DNA of 64,000 nucleotides from Salinisphaera sp. (lineage in GTDB: Bacteria > Pseudomonadota > Gammaproteobacteria > Nevskiales > Salinisphaeraceae), in the NCBI RefSeq assembly GCF_002729955.1, contig NZ_PBYA01000012.1:1-64000 (forward strand), written 5' to 3'. The position numbers and the translations under genes are program-made. Below, in pieces: positions 27,381 to 37,486 of this stretch; within the stretch, counting starts at the first letter, position 1, and every line of letters starts with the position of its first letter. The notes beneath the pieces were generated by a model that was given only the letters and a program-made list of their open reading frames with translations, did no database searches and was not told the DNA's origin.

Positions 27381-27555
27381 AAACACTGCGCAATGTTACG
27401 AAATAGGGTGCCTCGACCTTGCCCGTCCGTCGGCGGCATGGCAGCCGTTACGATTGTGGCGCCACCGACAGTACGCTACCGTATCGCCACCAGTTCCAAG
27501 GCCCGGTCGCAGACGGCGGCCGGGACAATGTTCATCTTAAATGGAGTCAGCATCC

Positions 27556-29706
27556 ATGCTTTATGAGGGATCAAAACTGTCGGTGGAAGTCACCGACGGG
27601 ATCGCCGTGCTGTGTTTCGATGCGCGCGAAGAATCGGTCAATAAATTCGACCAGGCCACCATCAACGATCTCAACGAGGCCGCCAAGGCGCTGGCTCATG
27701 CCGACGACGTCAAGGGGCTGCTGGTCAAGTCCGCCAAGCCGGCCTTCATCGTCGGGGCCGACATCATGGAATTCGGCGAGCGCTTCAAGGCCTCCGACGA
27801 CGAGATGCGCGAGTGGATGGCCGATGCCAACCGCATGTTCTCGACCATCGAGGATCTGGATTTCCCGAGCGTGACCGCGATCAACGGCATGGCGCTCGGC
27901 GGCGGTCTGGAGATGTGTCTGTCGACCGACTACCGCGTGATGGGCGAAAAGGCCCAGATCGGCTTTCCCGAAACCAAGCTGGGGATCTACCCGGGCTTTG
28001 GCGGGACCGTGCGTACGCCGCGTCTGATCGGCGCCGATAATGCGATCGAATGGATCGCCGACGGCAACCCGCGTCGTGCGGACAAGGCTTTCAAGGCGGG
28101 CATGGTCGATGCCGTGGTCGCCGAAGACGAGCTCGAAGCCGCGGCCCGCGATCTGCTGGATCGTGCCATCGCAGGCGAGTTCGACTGGAAGGCCCGCAAG
28201 GCCGAAAAGAAAGCCCCTCTCAAGCTCAACAAGACCGAAGCGGCGATGACGTTCCAGACGTCCAAGGGCTATGTGCTTGGCCAGACCAAGGGCCAGTACC
28301 CGGCCCCGATCGAAGCGATCGATCGCATGGCCAAGGCCGCCGGCATGGAGCGCGAGGGCGCCATCAAGGAAGAAACCGAAGGCTTCATCAAGCTGGCCAA
28401 GACGAGTGAGGCGGCCGCGCTTATTCAGCTGTTCCTCAACGACCAGCTGATCAAGAAGAAAGGCAAGAAGTACGGCAAGATCGCCCACACGATCGAGCAG
28501 GCCGCGGTACTCGGCGCCGGCATCATGGGTGGCGGTATCGCCTACCAGAGCGCTTACAAGGGCGTGCCGATCCTGATGAAGGACATCAAGGAAGAAGCCA
28601 TCGACCAGGGTCTGGAAGAAGCGGCCAAACACTTCTCCAAGGGCGTCGAGCGCGGCAAGATGGATACCGCCAAGATGGCCGAGGGGATGTCGCGTATTCG
28701 CCCGACCCTGACCTATGGCGACTTCGGCAACGTCGACGCGGTAATCGAAGCCGTGGTCGAAAACCCCAAGATCAAGAAGAGCGTTCTGGCCGAAACCGAA
28801 GAAAAAGTTTCGGAAAAAACGATACTTGCGTCGAATACTTCGAGTATTTCCATCGATACGCTCGCCGCCGATCTCAAGCGCCCGGAGAACTTCCTGGGCA
28901 TGCATTTCTTCAACCCGGTGCACAAGATGCCGCTGGTTGAAGTCATCAAGGGCGAGAAGAGCTCGGAAGAGGCGGTCGCCACGATCGTCGATTACGCGCA
29001 TCGGCTCGGCAAGACCCCGATCGTGGTCAACGACTGCCCGGGCTTTCTGGTCAACCGTATCCTGTTCCCGTACTTCTTCGGCTTCCAGCAGCTGATCACC
29101 GACGGCGCCGACTTCGCCAAGATCGACAAGGTGATGGAAAAGTTCGGCTGGCCCATGGGCCCCGCCTATCTGTCCGACGTGGTCGGCATGGATACCTCGC
29201 AGCACGTCGAGGAAGTGCTCGCCGAAGGCTATCCGGATCGCATGACCAGCGAAGGCACCTCGTCGCTGGACGTCATGGTCGAAAACGGTCGTCTGGGCCA
29301 GAAGAGCGGCGCCGGCTACTACAAGTACGAGAAGGACAAGAAGGGCCGTCCCAAGAAGACGCAGGACGACAAGGCCTACGAGCTGGTCGGTTCGGTGCAG
29401 AAGGACGGCCAGAAGGACTTCGAGGCGGATGAGATCATCGATCGCATGATGATTCCCATGATCATCGAAGCCGCCCGCGCGCTCGAGGAAGGCATTGCCG
29501 AAACCCCCAACGAGGTCGACATGGGCCTGATCATGGGTCTGGGCTTCCCGCCGTTCCGCGGTGGCGCGCTCAAGTATGCCGATGCGCAGGGGCTGGCCAC
29601 GGTCTGTGAAAAGGCCGACAAGTACAGCCACCTCGGCAAGCTCTACGAGCCCACCGAGCGCATGCGTGAAATGGCCGCCAACGGCGAAACGTACTTCGGA
29701 CAGTAA
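27556..29706 (+). CDS. fadB: Fatty acid oxidation complex alpha subunit
   Basis: A multifunctional beta-oxidation enzyme of 716 residues. The N-terminal enoyl-CoA hydratase/isomerase domain has AFIVGADI and [12 protein letters not shown] with catalytic glutamates. The central NAD-binding 3-hydroxyacyl-CoA dehydrogenase domain has [12 protein letters not shown], and the C-terminal part has catalytic His in [18 protein letters not shown] 27556 (MLYEG) is the family start and GGAG lies 9 bases upstream. An in-frame ATG at 27541 overlaps that site and is unlikely. It is followed by fadA after 33 bases. Confidence 0.97.
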   Translation: MLYEGSKLSVEVTDGIAVLCFDAREESVNKFDQATINDLNEAAKALAHADDVKGLLVKSAKPAFIVGADIMEFGERFKASDDEMREWMADANRMFSTIEDLDFPSVTAINGMALGGGLEMCLSTDYRVMGEKAQIGFPETKLGIYPGFGGTVRTPRLIGADNAIEWIADGNPRRADKAFKAGMVDAVVAEDELEAAARDLLDRAIAGEFDWKARKAEKKAPLKLNKTEAAMTFQTSKGYVLGQTKGQYPAPIEAIDRMAKAAGMEREGAIKEETEGFIKLAKTSEAAALIQLFLNDQLIKKKGKKYGKIAHTIEQAAVLGAGIMGGGIAYQSAYKGVPILMKDIKEEAIDQGLEEAAKHFSKGVERGKMDTAKMAEGMSRIRPTLTYGDFGNVDAVIEAVVENPKIKKSVLAETEEKVSEKTILASNTSSISIDTLAADLKRPENFLGMHFFNPVHKMPLVEVIKGEKSSEEAVATIVDYAHRLGKTPIVVNDCPGFLVNRILFPYFFGFQQLITDGADFAKIDKVMEKFGWPMGPAYLSDVVGMDTSQHVEEVLAEGYPDRMTSEGTSSLDVMVENGRLGQKSGAGYYKYEKDKKGRPKKTQDDKAYELVGSVQKDGQKDFEADEIIDRMMIPMIIEAARALEEGIAETPNEVDMGLIMGLGFPPFRGGALKYADAQGLATVCEKADKYSHLGKLYEPTERMREMAANGETYFGQ

Positions 29707-30918
<1,212 letters not shown>

Positions 30919-30944
30919 GATTCGCTCGAAAACGGCCCGATAGA

Positions 30945-30974
30945 GAGCCGGTGGTGACACCGGCTCTTTTTTTT
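30945..30974 (+). terminator. Terminator of fadBA
   Basis: GAGCCGGTG pairs perfectly with CACCGGCTC around GTGA and is followed by eight T. Confidence 0.93.
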
Positions 30975-31017
30975 GCGCGACCTCCGGCGGCACGCAACGC
31001 TGCCGGCCAAGCCGTGC

Positions 31018-31046
31018 CTGACAGGATCGCGCGGCGCGGTTAATAT
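31018..31046 (+). promoter_or_regulatory. Promoter of the OmpA-type gene, predicted leaderless
   Basis: CTGACA (31018-31023) and TAATAT (31041-31046) are 17 bases apart. The start codon is at 31053, seven bases after the -10 box, which is where transcription would begin. No Shine-Dalgarno sequence precedes the ATG. Confidence 0.6.
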
Positions 31047-31052
31047 CGCCGC

Positions 31053-31997
31053 ATGACCAAATATTCGCTCCGCCTGCTCGTTTTCGTTGTTTTTTGGATG
31101 GGCGTCGCGCTGGCCGCCAGCGCGCAGCAGACCCCGCCCAGCCCCGGCGTGGCCGCGCCGCCCACGGCACGAATCGTTGCCAGCGAACAGCAGGACTTTG
31201 CCACCTACCCGCTGATCGTCGATCGCATTGCCCAGCGTGGCGGCATCAACGGCAACATCTCCGCGACCCGTACGGTGGAAGGCGCATTGACGCGTATTAC
31301 CTACGAACTGGCCGATAACGCCGATCTGGAAGAGGCGATGGCCGGCTATGCCCAGCGTCTGGGGCGCGCGGGTTTCGATATCGTCTACGACTGCGAGGGC
31401 CAGGACTGTGGCCCCACCTTCCTGCGTGCATCGCCGGGCTATCGCGTGGACGCCGAGCGTTTTGGCGGACGCGCTGCAAAGCAGCAGTACATGGCAGCCC
31501 ACAAGGCCGATAGCGGCGGCGATATCTATGTCGGTATCCAGCTCGCCGCCGGCGGGCCCGGGGTCGCCGTGCAGGTCGATACGCTACGGGTCAAGCCGCG
31601 TGAGATCGGCGCCATCGCGGTCAACGCTGCGCAGATGGCTAACGACCTGGATACACAAGGCCGCGTCGCGCTCTACGGCATCTTCTTCAATACCGACAGC
31701 ACGCAGGTCAAGCCGGAATCGCGGCCCACGCTGTCGGAAATCGCCAAGCTCATGGCCGAACGTTCGGATCTGAGGCTGTTGGTGGTCGGCCATACCGATA
31801 GCCGTGGCAGCTTCGATTACAACATCGATCTGTCGCAGCGCCGTGCGCAGGCCGTGGTGAATGCCCTGGTCACCCGTTACGGCGTCGATAGCGGTCGGCT
31901 CAAGCCCTGGGGCGTCGGCTATGCCGTGCCCCGGGCAAGCAACAACAGCGACGTGGGCAAGGCCGAGAATAGGCGTGTGGAGCTGGTGGTCTGGTAA
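31053..31997 (+). CDS. OmpA-family envelope protein with DUF4892-like N-terminus
   Basis: A 314-residue exported protein. A signal peptide (about 1-24, ending ASA-QQ) is followed by a domain that resembles DUF4892 (about 45-190). A C-terminal OmpA domain binds peptidoglycan, with YGIFFNTDSTQVKPES and VVGHTDSRGSFDYNIDLSQRRA. There is no beta-barrel, so it is probably periplasmic or loosely attached to the outer membrane. The gene is convergent with tonB and stands alone, with its own promoter at 31018. Confidence 0.85.
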   Translation: MTKYSLRLLVFVVFWMGVALAASAQQTPPSPGVAAPPTARIVASEQQDFATYPLIVDRIAQRGGINGNISATRTVEGALTRITYELADNADLEEAMAGYAQRLGRAGFDIVYDCEGQDCGPTFLRASPGYRVDAERFGGRAAKQQYMAAHKADSGGDIYVGIQLAAGGPGVAVQVDTLRVKPREIGAIAVNAAQMANDLDTQGRVALYGIFFNTDSTQVKPESRPTLSEIAKLMAERSDLRLLVVGHTDSRGSFDYNIDLSQRRAQAVVNALVTRYGVDSGRLKPWGVGYAVPRASNNSDVGKAENRRVELVVW

Positions 31998-32010
31998 GCC
32001 GGCGGCACGG

Positions 32011-32859
32011 CTAGCGCATCGAAAATACCACCGGTACCACCAGTTCGAGGCGGTTGCGGCGCATGGATGCGGGCATGCGCGGCAGCGGCTCGGCGCGGCT
32101 GAGCATCTGCTCGGCGGCGTGGTCGAGCAGCGCCGAGCCGGAGCTCTGCGTGATGCGCCGACTCACGATCCGGCCGTCCTGATCGACGGCGATATACAGG
32201 CGGACCGTGCCTTCTATTTCGCCCTGACGGGCGGCGGCCGGGTACTGCTTGTGGCGGGAAAGCCAGGCACGCAGCCGCACGATATAGTCGTCCGTGGCTT
32301 CATCGCTCGTGCCATAGGCGCCGTTGGCGTCGCTTTCGACCTCGCGTGTCTCGGTGCGGGCAATCTCGGGTGCCTGGGCGGTGACCTGCTCACTGGGCTC
32401 CACCGCGTCGATGGCATTGATGGGGGCTACCGCGACGGCGTTGGCCGGCTCGGCCGCGGGCGCGACCGTCGGCGCCGCCTCGATTGTTTGGGCCGCCGGG
32501 CTCGGGGTGCCATCATTCGAGGCCACCGGGCTTTCGGCCGGCTCGGGGCCGATATTGGCGACCGTTTCGGCCACCTCCGGCGGCGCGACGGCGGTCGACT
32601 CGGGCGCGTCCGTCTGGCTCGCGGGTGGCGCGCCGGCTGGGGCAACCTCGGGTGTGGGCGCATCCACCGGTGCCTCGGCCGCCATGGCCTCGGGCGGGGG
32701 GCCGGGGTCGAGGCGATCGAGCGATACCATCACGCCCTGTGGCGACTCGGGCGCGTGGTTGCGGGTGAGGCCACCCAGCAAGAACGCAACCAACAGCAGA
32801 ATATGCAGGCCGGCCGCAATCGCCAGGGCGAACGTCCATTGGCGCTTGGAAATACCCAC
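32011..32859 (-). CDS. TonB-family energy transducer
   Basis: Links the proton motive force from ExbB/ExbD to outer-membrane transporters. After a short N-terminus comes a membrane anchor (FALAIAAGLHILLLVAFLL), then a long Pro/Ala/Glu-rich periplasmic linker, and a C-terminal TonB domain (about 200-280) with YPAAARQGEIEGTVRLYIAVD. GTG 32859, 7 bases after the exbD stop, is the preferred start. ATG 32913 would overlap exbD by 47 bases and is possible. It is the last gene of the exb operon. Confidence 0.87.
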   Translation of the reverse strand: MGISKRQWTFALAIAAGLHILLLVAFLLGGLTRNHAPESPQGVMVSLDRLDPGPPPEAMAAEAPVDAPTPEVAPAGAPPASQTDAPESTAVAPPEVAETVANIGPEPAESPVASNDGTPSPAAQTIEAAPTVAPAAEPANAVAVAPINAIDAVEPSEQVTAQAPEIARTETREVESDANGAYGTSDEATDDYIVRLRAWLSRHKQYPAAARQGEIEGTVRLYIAVDQDGRIVSRRITQSSGSALLDHAAEQMLSRAEPLPRMPASMRRNRLELVVPVVFSMR

Positions 32860-32866
32860 CGCTGCG

Positions 32867-33280
32867 TTAATCCGGCGCCAGGGTGATGAGCCGCAGCTTG
32901 TGGCCACCGGCATCTCGCAGCGCCTGCATCACCGCGACCACCCGCGTGGCATCGCCGTCGCCGTCGGCCTTGAGTCGCAGGGCGAGATCGGGATCGGCCT
33001 GCAGTGCGGTGCGCGCGCGGTCTTCGAGCGCGTCGAGTTCGATCGGCTGGCCGTCGACCGCGATCTCGCCGTCGGCGGCGATTTGTATTTCCAGGCCGTC
33101 CCGGCGCGCCTGGGCCTCGCTCTGCGAAACCGGCGGCTGAATATCGAAGGCCTGGGGCGAGGCCAGGCTGCCCGCCAACATGAAAAAGATCAGCAGCAGG
33201 AACACCACGTTGGTCAACGGCAGGATCGAGTCGTCCCCGTTGATACGCGAGCGGCGAGTACGCGAGAAGTGCATGGCCAT
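32867..33280 (-). CDS. ExbD/TolR-family protein, second copy
   Basis: A 137-residue protein with one N-terminal membrane helix (NVVFLLLIFFMLAGSLA) and a periplasmic domain. The position usually held by the proton-carrying Asp of ExbD (LTPLIDVVF) reads LTNVVF here. The key acidic residue therefore appears to be missing or shifted, whereas the neighbouring copy keeps it. The protein may act as a structural partner in a mixed ExbD dimer (inference). Confidence 0.85.
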   Translation of the reverse strand: MAMHFSRTRRSRINGDDSILPLTNVVFLLLIFFMLAGSLASPQAFDIQPPVSQSEAQARRDGLEIQIAADGEIAVDGQPIELDALEDRARTALQADPDLALRLKADGDGDATRVVAVMQALRDAGGHKLRLITLAPD

Positions 33281-33283
33281 CGT

Positions 33284-33733
33284 CTAGCGCCGGCTGCCGC
33301 TGGGCGCGGTTTCCATCAACGACAGTTGCTTCACTCCGGCGGCGGAGAGCGCGTCGAGTATGCGTACCGCATCCTGAAGCTTCACGCGCTCGGCCGGGCG
33401 GACGAGCACCCGACGGTCGGGCGCATCGGCCAGCGCAATCCGCACCCGCTGTATCAGCTCCTCCATGCCCACGTACTGGCCGGCGAAACGCACCCCGTCG
33501 AGGCGTACGTCGACGAGCAGGGCGCCTTCCACGGCCGGCGCGGCGCTGCCTTCGGCCGGCGTATCGAGCACGATCGAGTGCAGGTCGAGAAAGCTCGATG
33601 CCAGCATGAAGAACAGCAGCAGGATGAAGACGACGTCGATCAACGGCGTCAGGCTGATCAGCGATCGCCGCCGCCGGCCAGCCTGCAGGCGCGCGCTAAA
33701 CGAACGGGGTGCGCTTGCTGTGTTCGTCGTCAT
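33284..33733 (-). CDS. exbD: ExbD/TolR-family protein, first copy
   Basis: A 149-residue proton-channel component with one membrane helix. The canonical LTPLIDVVFILLLFFMLAS contains the essential Asp. The periplasmic domain follows (VLVRPAERVKLQDAVRILD). The gene overlaps the exbB 3' end by 38 bases and lies 3 bases before the second exbD-like gene. Confidence 0.92.
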   Translation of the reverse strand: MTTNTASAPRSFSARLQAGRRRRSLISLTPLIDVVFILLLFFMLASSFLDLHSIVLDTPAEGSAAPAVEGALLVDVRLDGVRFAGQYVGMEELIQRVRIALADAPDRRVLVRPAERVKLQDAVRILDALSAAGVKQLSLMETAPSGSRR

Positions 33734-34400
33734 CGTCGCGGGCGGTGGCTGCGGACGTACGGTTCAGATCGGCGGTGAATACGCGGGTCACGACGCTGTC
33801 CATCTCATGGGCACAGCGATCGACGGTGCGCTCGAGCCAGTTCAGGGCCACGATCACAGGCATGGCGACGGCCAGGCCGACCGCGGTGGTCAGCAGGGCC
33901 TGCCAGATACCGCCGGAAAGCACGGCAGGGTCGACCTGGCTGCCGGCCTGTTCGAGATCCCGAAACGCTTCGATCATGCCCAGTACGGTGCCGAGCAGGC
34001 CCAGCAGCGGCGCGAGTGCGGCAATGACCTCGAGCGGGCGCAGATGACTGCGCAGCGACTCGAGCATATCGCCGCCGTATTGAAGAATATCTTCGCGCAA
34101 TATCCCTTCGGACACGCCGCTGCGCTGGCGCAGCTCGATCGCGCGGGCGAGGGTGCGAGCCGTGGGGTTGGGCGAGCGTTTTGCGCTGGTGACCGCGGCG
34201 CTCGCATTGCCGCCGCGATAGAGTTCCAGCGCATTGCGGGCGGTACGCCGGTCGTTGATGCGCACCCGCCGGAACTGAAAGATCTTGGCCAGTACGATCG
34301 TGATCGCGACCAGCGACATCAACAGCAGCAGGACAACAACGGGCCCGCCCAGTGCAATGATGCCGGCGGTGCCGGTAATAGCGTCTAGAAACGAGTTCAC
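33696..34400 (-). CDS. exbB: ExbB/TolQ-family proton channel protein
   Basis: A 234-residue inner-membrane protein with three helices. The conserved region LLGLLGTVLGMIEAF and the pore helix segment IWQALLTTAVGLAVAMPVIVA are typical of MotA/TolQ/ExbB. The start is GTG 34400. The C-terminus is charged. It drives TonB with the two ExbD-type proteins downstream. Confidence 0.94.
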   Translation of the reverse strand: MNSFLDAITGTAGIIALGGPVVVLLLLMSLVAITIVLAKIFQFRRVRINDRRTARNALELYRGGNASAAVTSAKRSPNPTARTLARAIELRQRSGVSEGILREDILQYGGDMLESLRSHLRPLEVIAALAPLLGLLGTVLGMIEAFRDLEQAGSQVDPAVLSGGIWQALLTTAVGLAVAMPVIVALNWLERTVDRCAHEMDSVVTRVFTADLNRTSAATARDDDDEHSKRTPFV

Positions 34401-34463
34401 GCGTTCGCTCCCGATGGTGAATGCGTGGTCAGCGAACGCGAACAGGGCATCGCGTCGCCGTGA

Positions 34464-34877
34464 TCATTTGATGAACGGCACGTTGCCGCGTTGCGAGACC
34501 GACAGCAACGACAGGCAGTCGTCGCGTGCGCCCTGGTCGGCGCGGCACTGGAGCACGTCGTTGAGCAGCATCTGGCCGATGTCCTCACAGGCCAGGTTCT
34601 TGATATCGAAAACCTTGATGCTGGTCTTGTTCTGAGCCATGGGGCCGATCTGAACGGCCAGCCGGCGCGCGACGATGCCGTCGTTGTCGAACATCACCAC
34701 GTCGAGCTGGACGTCCTCGAACGTGGAGTCCGTGAGGTTCTGAGTCACGAGATAGGCACGGCAGGCGCCGTCGACCGGTTCGAGCTTGTTGAGTTCGACA
34801 TCGATACCGCCGGCCTGGGCCGAGGCCGTGGCGCTTGCAACCACGAGAAAGGCAGCGATCAGTGCACGTATGACCAT
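34464..34877 (-). CDS. Conserved periplasmic protein upstream of exbB
   Basis: A protein of about 137 residues with a signal peptide ending near ATASAQA. The mature part contains GACRAYLVTQNLTDSTFEDVQLDVVMFD, followed by three cysteines, in NLACEDI, VLQCRADQ and DDCLSLL. No enzymatic motif is seen. The first gene of a likely five-gene unit with exbB-exbD-exbD-tonB, it may assist the energy-transducing complex (inference). ATG 34877 was chosen, and another ATG eight codons upstream is possible. Confidence 0.75.
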   Translation of the reverse strand: MVIRALIAAFLVVASATASAQAGGIDVELNKLEPVDGACRAYLVTQNLTDSTFEDVQLDVVMFDNDGIVARRLAVQIGPMAQNKTSIKVFDIKNLACEDIGQMLLNDVLQCRADQGARDDCLSLLSVSQRGNVPFIK

Positions 34878-35102
34878 AATGTATGTCCCAAGGCCGAGCA
34901 TCGGCGCGATGCGCGACGCGCCCGGAATCGCGATAGCGCGTGATACGCCGCACAGAACGCAACCCCGCACGCGTTGTCATGTTAAACCCTTGCCAGTATT
35001 GCTGTTGCCCTGAGCGGGCGCAACCATCGCCGGCTGGCATCGACAGCGGCCGGGCAGAGCGGCAGACTTCTGGCTGATGCATTCATTGAGCAGGAGTGAG
35101 TC

Positions 35103-36149
35103 TTGAGCGTTTTCACGCAGATGGCCGCGGCGGGTCATGAGCAGGTCTGTCATATCAGCGACGCCGAAACCGGCCTGCGCGCGATCGTGGCCATCCATTC
35201 GAGCACCCTCGGTCCGGGGCTGGGCGGCGTGCGAATTCGTGAGTATGAAGACGAACAGGCTGCGCTGACCGACGTGCTGCGCCTGTCCGAGGCGATGAGC
35301 TACAAGGCTGCCTGTGCGGGCCTGCGCTGTGGCGGCGCCAAGGCCGTCGTGCTGGCGCCGTTCCCGCGCGACCGCGAAGCCGGCATGCATGCACTGGGCC
35401 GCGCGGTCGACGGCCTGGCCGGACGCTATGTCGCCACCGAGGACATGGGCATGAGCGAGTCGGATATCGCCTTGCTCAACGAGGTCACGCCGCATGCGGT
35501 CGGCCGCAGTCTGGAAGCCGGCGGCTCGGGCGATCCCTCGCCGCATACCGCCGACGGCGTGATCGCCGGCATGCGCGCGGCCCTGCGCGCGGCCGATCGG
35601 CCGGTGGAGTTCAAGGGCCTGCGGGTTGCGGTTCAGGGCTGTGGCCACGTGGGTCTTGCGATCGTTGAGCGGCTGATTGGCGCCGGAGCGCAGGTATGGG
35701 CCTCGGACATCAACGACGAAGCCTGCGAACAGGCGGCCGCGGCCGGCGCGACAATCGTCGATAACGACCGCATTCATGCCCAGGACGTGGATATTTTCGC
35801 GCCCAGCGGGGTCGGCGCCATTCTCGACGAGCGGCGTATTTCCGAGCTCGAATGTGTAATCGTGGCCGGGGCAGCCAACAACCAGCTGGCCACGCCCGAG
35901 GACGGGATGCGCCTGGCCGAGCGGGGCATCGTCTATGCGCCGGACTTCGTGATCAACGCCGGCGGGCTGATCAACGTCAGCGACGAACTCGACAGCGAAG
36001 GCTATAACGCCGAGCGCGTGCGTTTTCGCGTGGCGTCGATCGAAACCACACTGGATGAAATCTTCGAACAGGCTCGGGCCGAGCGTCGGCCGCCGGAAGC
36101 CGTGGCCATCGATATGGCGCATACGCGTATCGCGGCCGGCGCACGCTAG
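35103..36149 (+). CDS. Leucine/valine dehydrogenase family amino-acid dehydrogenase
   Basis: An NAD-dependent oxidative deaminase of the Glu/Leu/Phe/Val dehydrogenase family, 348 residues. Substrate-binding Lys68 and catalytic Lys80 (YKAACAGLRCGGAK) fall at the same numbers as in Bacillus leucine dehydrogenase. The Rossmann motif VQGCGHVG follows near 180. The start is TTG 35103 with AGGAGTG ideally spaced upstream. It interconverts branched-chain amino acids and their 2-oxo acids, probably for catabolism. A bidirectional terminator follows. Confidence 0.9.
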   Translation: MSVFTQMAAAGHEQVCHISDAETGLRAIVAIHSSTLGPGLGGVRIREYEDEQAALTDVLRLSEAMSYKAACAGLRCGGAKAVVLAPFPRDREAGMHALGRAVDGLAGRYVATEDMGMSESDIALLNEVTPHAVGRSLEAGGSGDPSPHTADGVIAGMRAALRAADRPVEFKGLRVAVQGCGHVGLAIVERLIGAGAQVWASDINDEACEQAAAAGATIVDNDRIHAQDVDIFAPSGVGAILDERRISELECVIVAGAANNQLATPEDGMRLAERGIVYAPDFVINAGGLINVSDELDSEGYNAERVRFRVASIETTLDEIFEQARAERRPPEAVAIDMAHTRIAAGAR

Positions 36150-36201
36150 CACGCGCGGGGCGGTATGCCTGGTCTACGGCGTCTATCGATGCGCCAAACA
36201 A

Positions 36202-36234
36202 AAAAGGCCGCGCCCGAACCGGGCGCGGCCTTTT
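36202..36234. terminator. Bidirectional terminator
   Basis: GGCCGCGCCC pairs with GGGCGCGGCC around GAACC, flanked by A5 on the left and T4 on the right. It serves the convergent dehydrogenase and aldo-keto reductase genes. Confidence 0.9.
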
Positions 36235-36259
36235 CATTTCAGCGGCTGCACATTTCGGG

Positions 36260-37090
36260 TTAGGCGGCGTTATCCCACTCGGGTGCGAAGGAGGGGTTGA
36301 TGATGCGACCGTCTTCGGAATGCAGCGCTTCGATCTCGCGCATCTCTTCCTCGGTCAGCTCGAAATCGAAGATCTCGAAATTGTTGGTCACGTGCTCCTT
36401 CTTCGACGAGCGCGGGATGACCACGACATCGCCGTGCTGGACCAGCCAGCGCAGGGCGACCTGGCCGCCGTTCTTGCCATGCGCCTTGCCGATGCGTTCC
36501 AGGGTGGGCTCGCTGAATACGCGGCCCTGCGCCAGCGGACAGTAGGCAGTCAGTGCCATGCCGTGTTCGGCGACCTTATCCAGCACCGGCTTCTGGCTGA
36601 TGTAGGGATGGAACTCCACCTGGTTGGTGGCCAGGGGCGCGGTCGACTGGCCCACCGCTTCCTCGATGAGCGTGGTGGTGAAGTTGCTGATACCGATATT
36701 GCGTGCCAGCCCCTGTTCCCGGACCTCGTTGAGCGCGCCCAGAGTTTCCTTGAGCGAGATATCGGGGTTCGGCCAGTGCAGCAGCAGCAGGTCGACATAA
36801 TCGGTATCGAGCTTCTGCAGGCTTTCGCGTACCGATGCCTGCAGATCGCCGTCGGCGAACTGATCGGTCCAGACCTTGGTGGTCAGGAAGATATCTTCGC
36901 GGTCCAGGCCGGATTTCTTGAGCCCGCGGCCCACGGCCTCTTCGTTCTTGTACATCTGGGCGGTATCGATATGCCGATACCCCACGTCCAGTGCATGGGC
37001 GACCATGGATTCCGCGTCCGCCGGCTCCAGTTCGAACGTACCGAACCCGATCGCGGGGATTTCTGCGCCGTTTGCGTTGACGTACTGCAT
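36260..37090 (-). CDS. Aldo/keto reductase, DkgB-like
   Basis: A 276-residue cytosolic reductase of the 2,5-diketo-gluconate/methylglyoxal reductase branch. The tetrad is Asp42, Tyr47, Lys72 and His105, and the C-terminal cofactor motif is VIPRSSKKEHVTNN. The substrate is probably methylglyoxal or another small aldehyde. The upstream side carries the 291-bp repeat element, only 30 bases before the start codon, so the insertion may affect its promoter. Confidence 0.9.
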   Translation of the reverse strand: MQYVNANGAEIPAIGFGTFELEPADAESMVAHALDVGYRHIDTAQMYKNEEAVGRGLKKSGLDREDIFLTTKVWTDQFADGDLQASVRESLQKLDTDYVDLLLLHWPNPDISLKETLGALNEVREQGLARNIGISNFTTTLIEEAVGQSTAPLATNQVEFHPYISQKPVLDKVAEHGMALTAYCPLAQGRVFSEPTLERIGKAHGKNGGQVALRWLVQHGDVVVIPRSSKKEHVTNNFEIFDFELTEEEMREIEALHSEDGRIINPSFAPEWDNAA

Positions 37091-37120
37091 ACGAGACTCC
37101 TGTTTCGTGTCGTCAGCTCA

Positions 37121-37411
37121 GGGAAGCTCTGCACAACCTCTCGCGGTTCGCGTTCGCCCTGAAAGGACTTTCAAGGTCACAGACGTTGCGACAAGGCGTC
37201 CGAGCGCAGCGCCTGCCTCATTGGCAGGTCAAGCTCGGCAACGCAGTCGCGGCGTCTGTGAGGCCGAACCCCGCAGGGGCCGCCGGCTTTGCGCGCGCTT
37301 GATCGGCGTCAGTGTTCGCTACCATGCAGCAAGCACGCTACGCTCTCACTTCCTTGTCAATCGCGCGCAAAGCACGCCGGTGCGACCGTGACAGGTTGTG
37401 CAGAGCTTCCC
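37121..37411. mobile_element. 291-bp miniature inverted-repeat element (MITE-like)
   Basis: The two ends are perfect 19-bp inverted repeats, GGGAAGCTCTGCACAACCT at 37121-37139 and its reverse complement at 37393-37411. Inside lie an imperfect 16-bp inverted repeat (37177-37192 with 37246-37261) and a perfect hairpin CCTGCC-TCATT-GGCAGG (37212-37228). There is no transposase gene. The end sequence recalls IS5-group ends (from memory). A clear target duplication was not seen. A near-identical right end occurs alone at 58203. Confidence 0.75.
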
Positions 37412-37486
37412 TAGGTAAGGTCTGTTACTCATGCTTTCAATCACGGCAGGCGGTATGCACAACACCTTCTCGCAGCAGGCAAAGGT

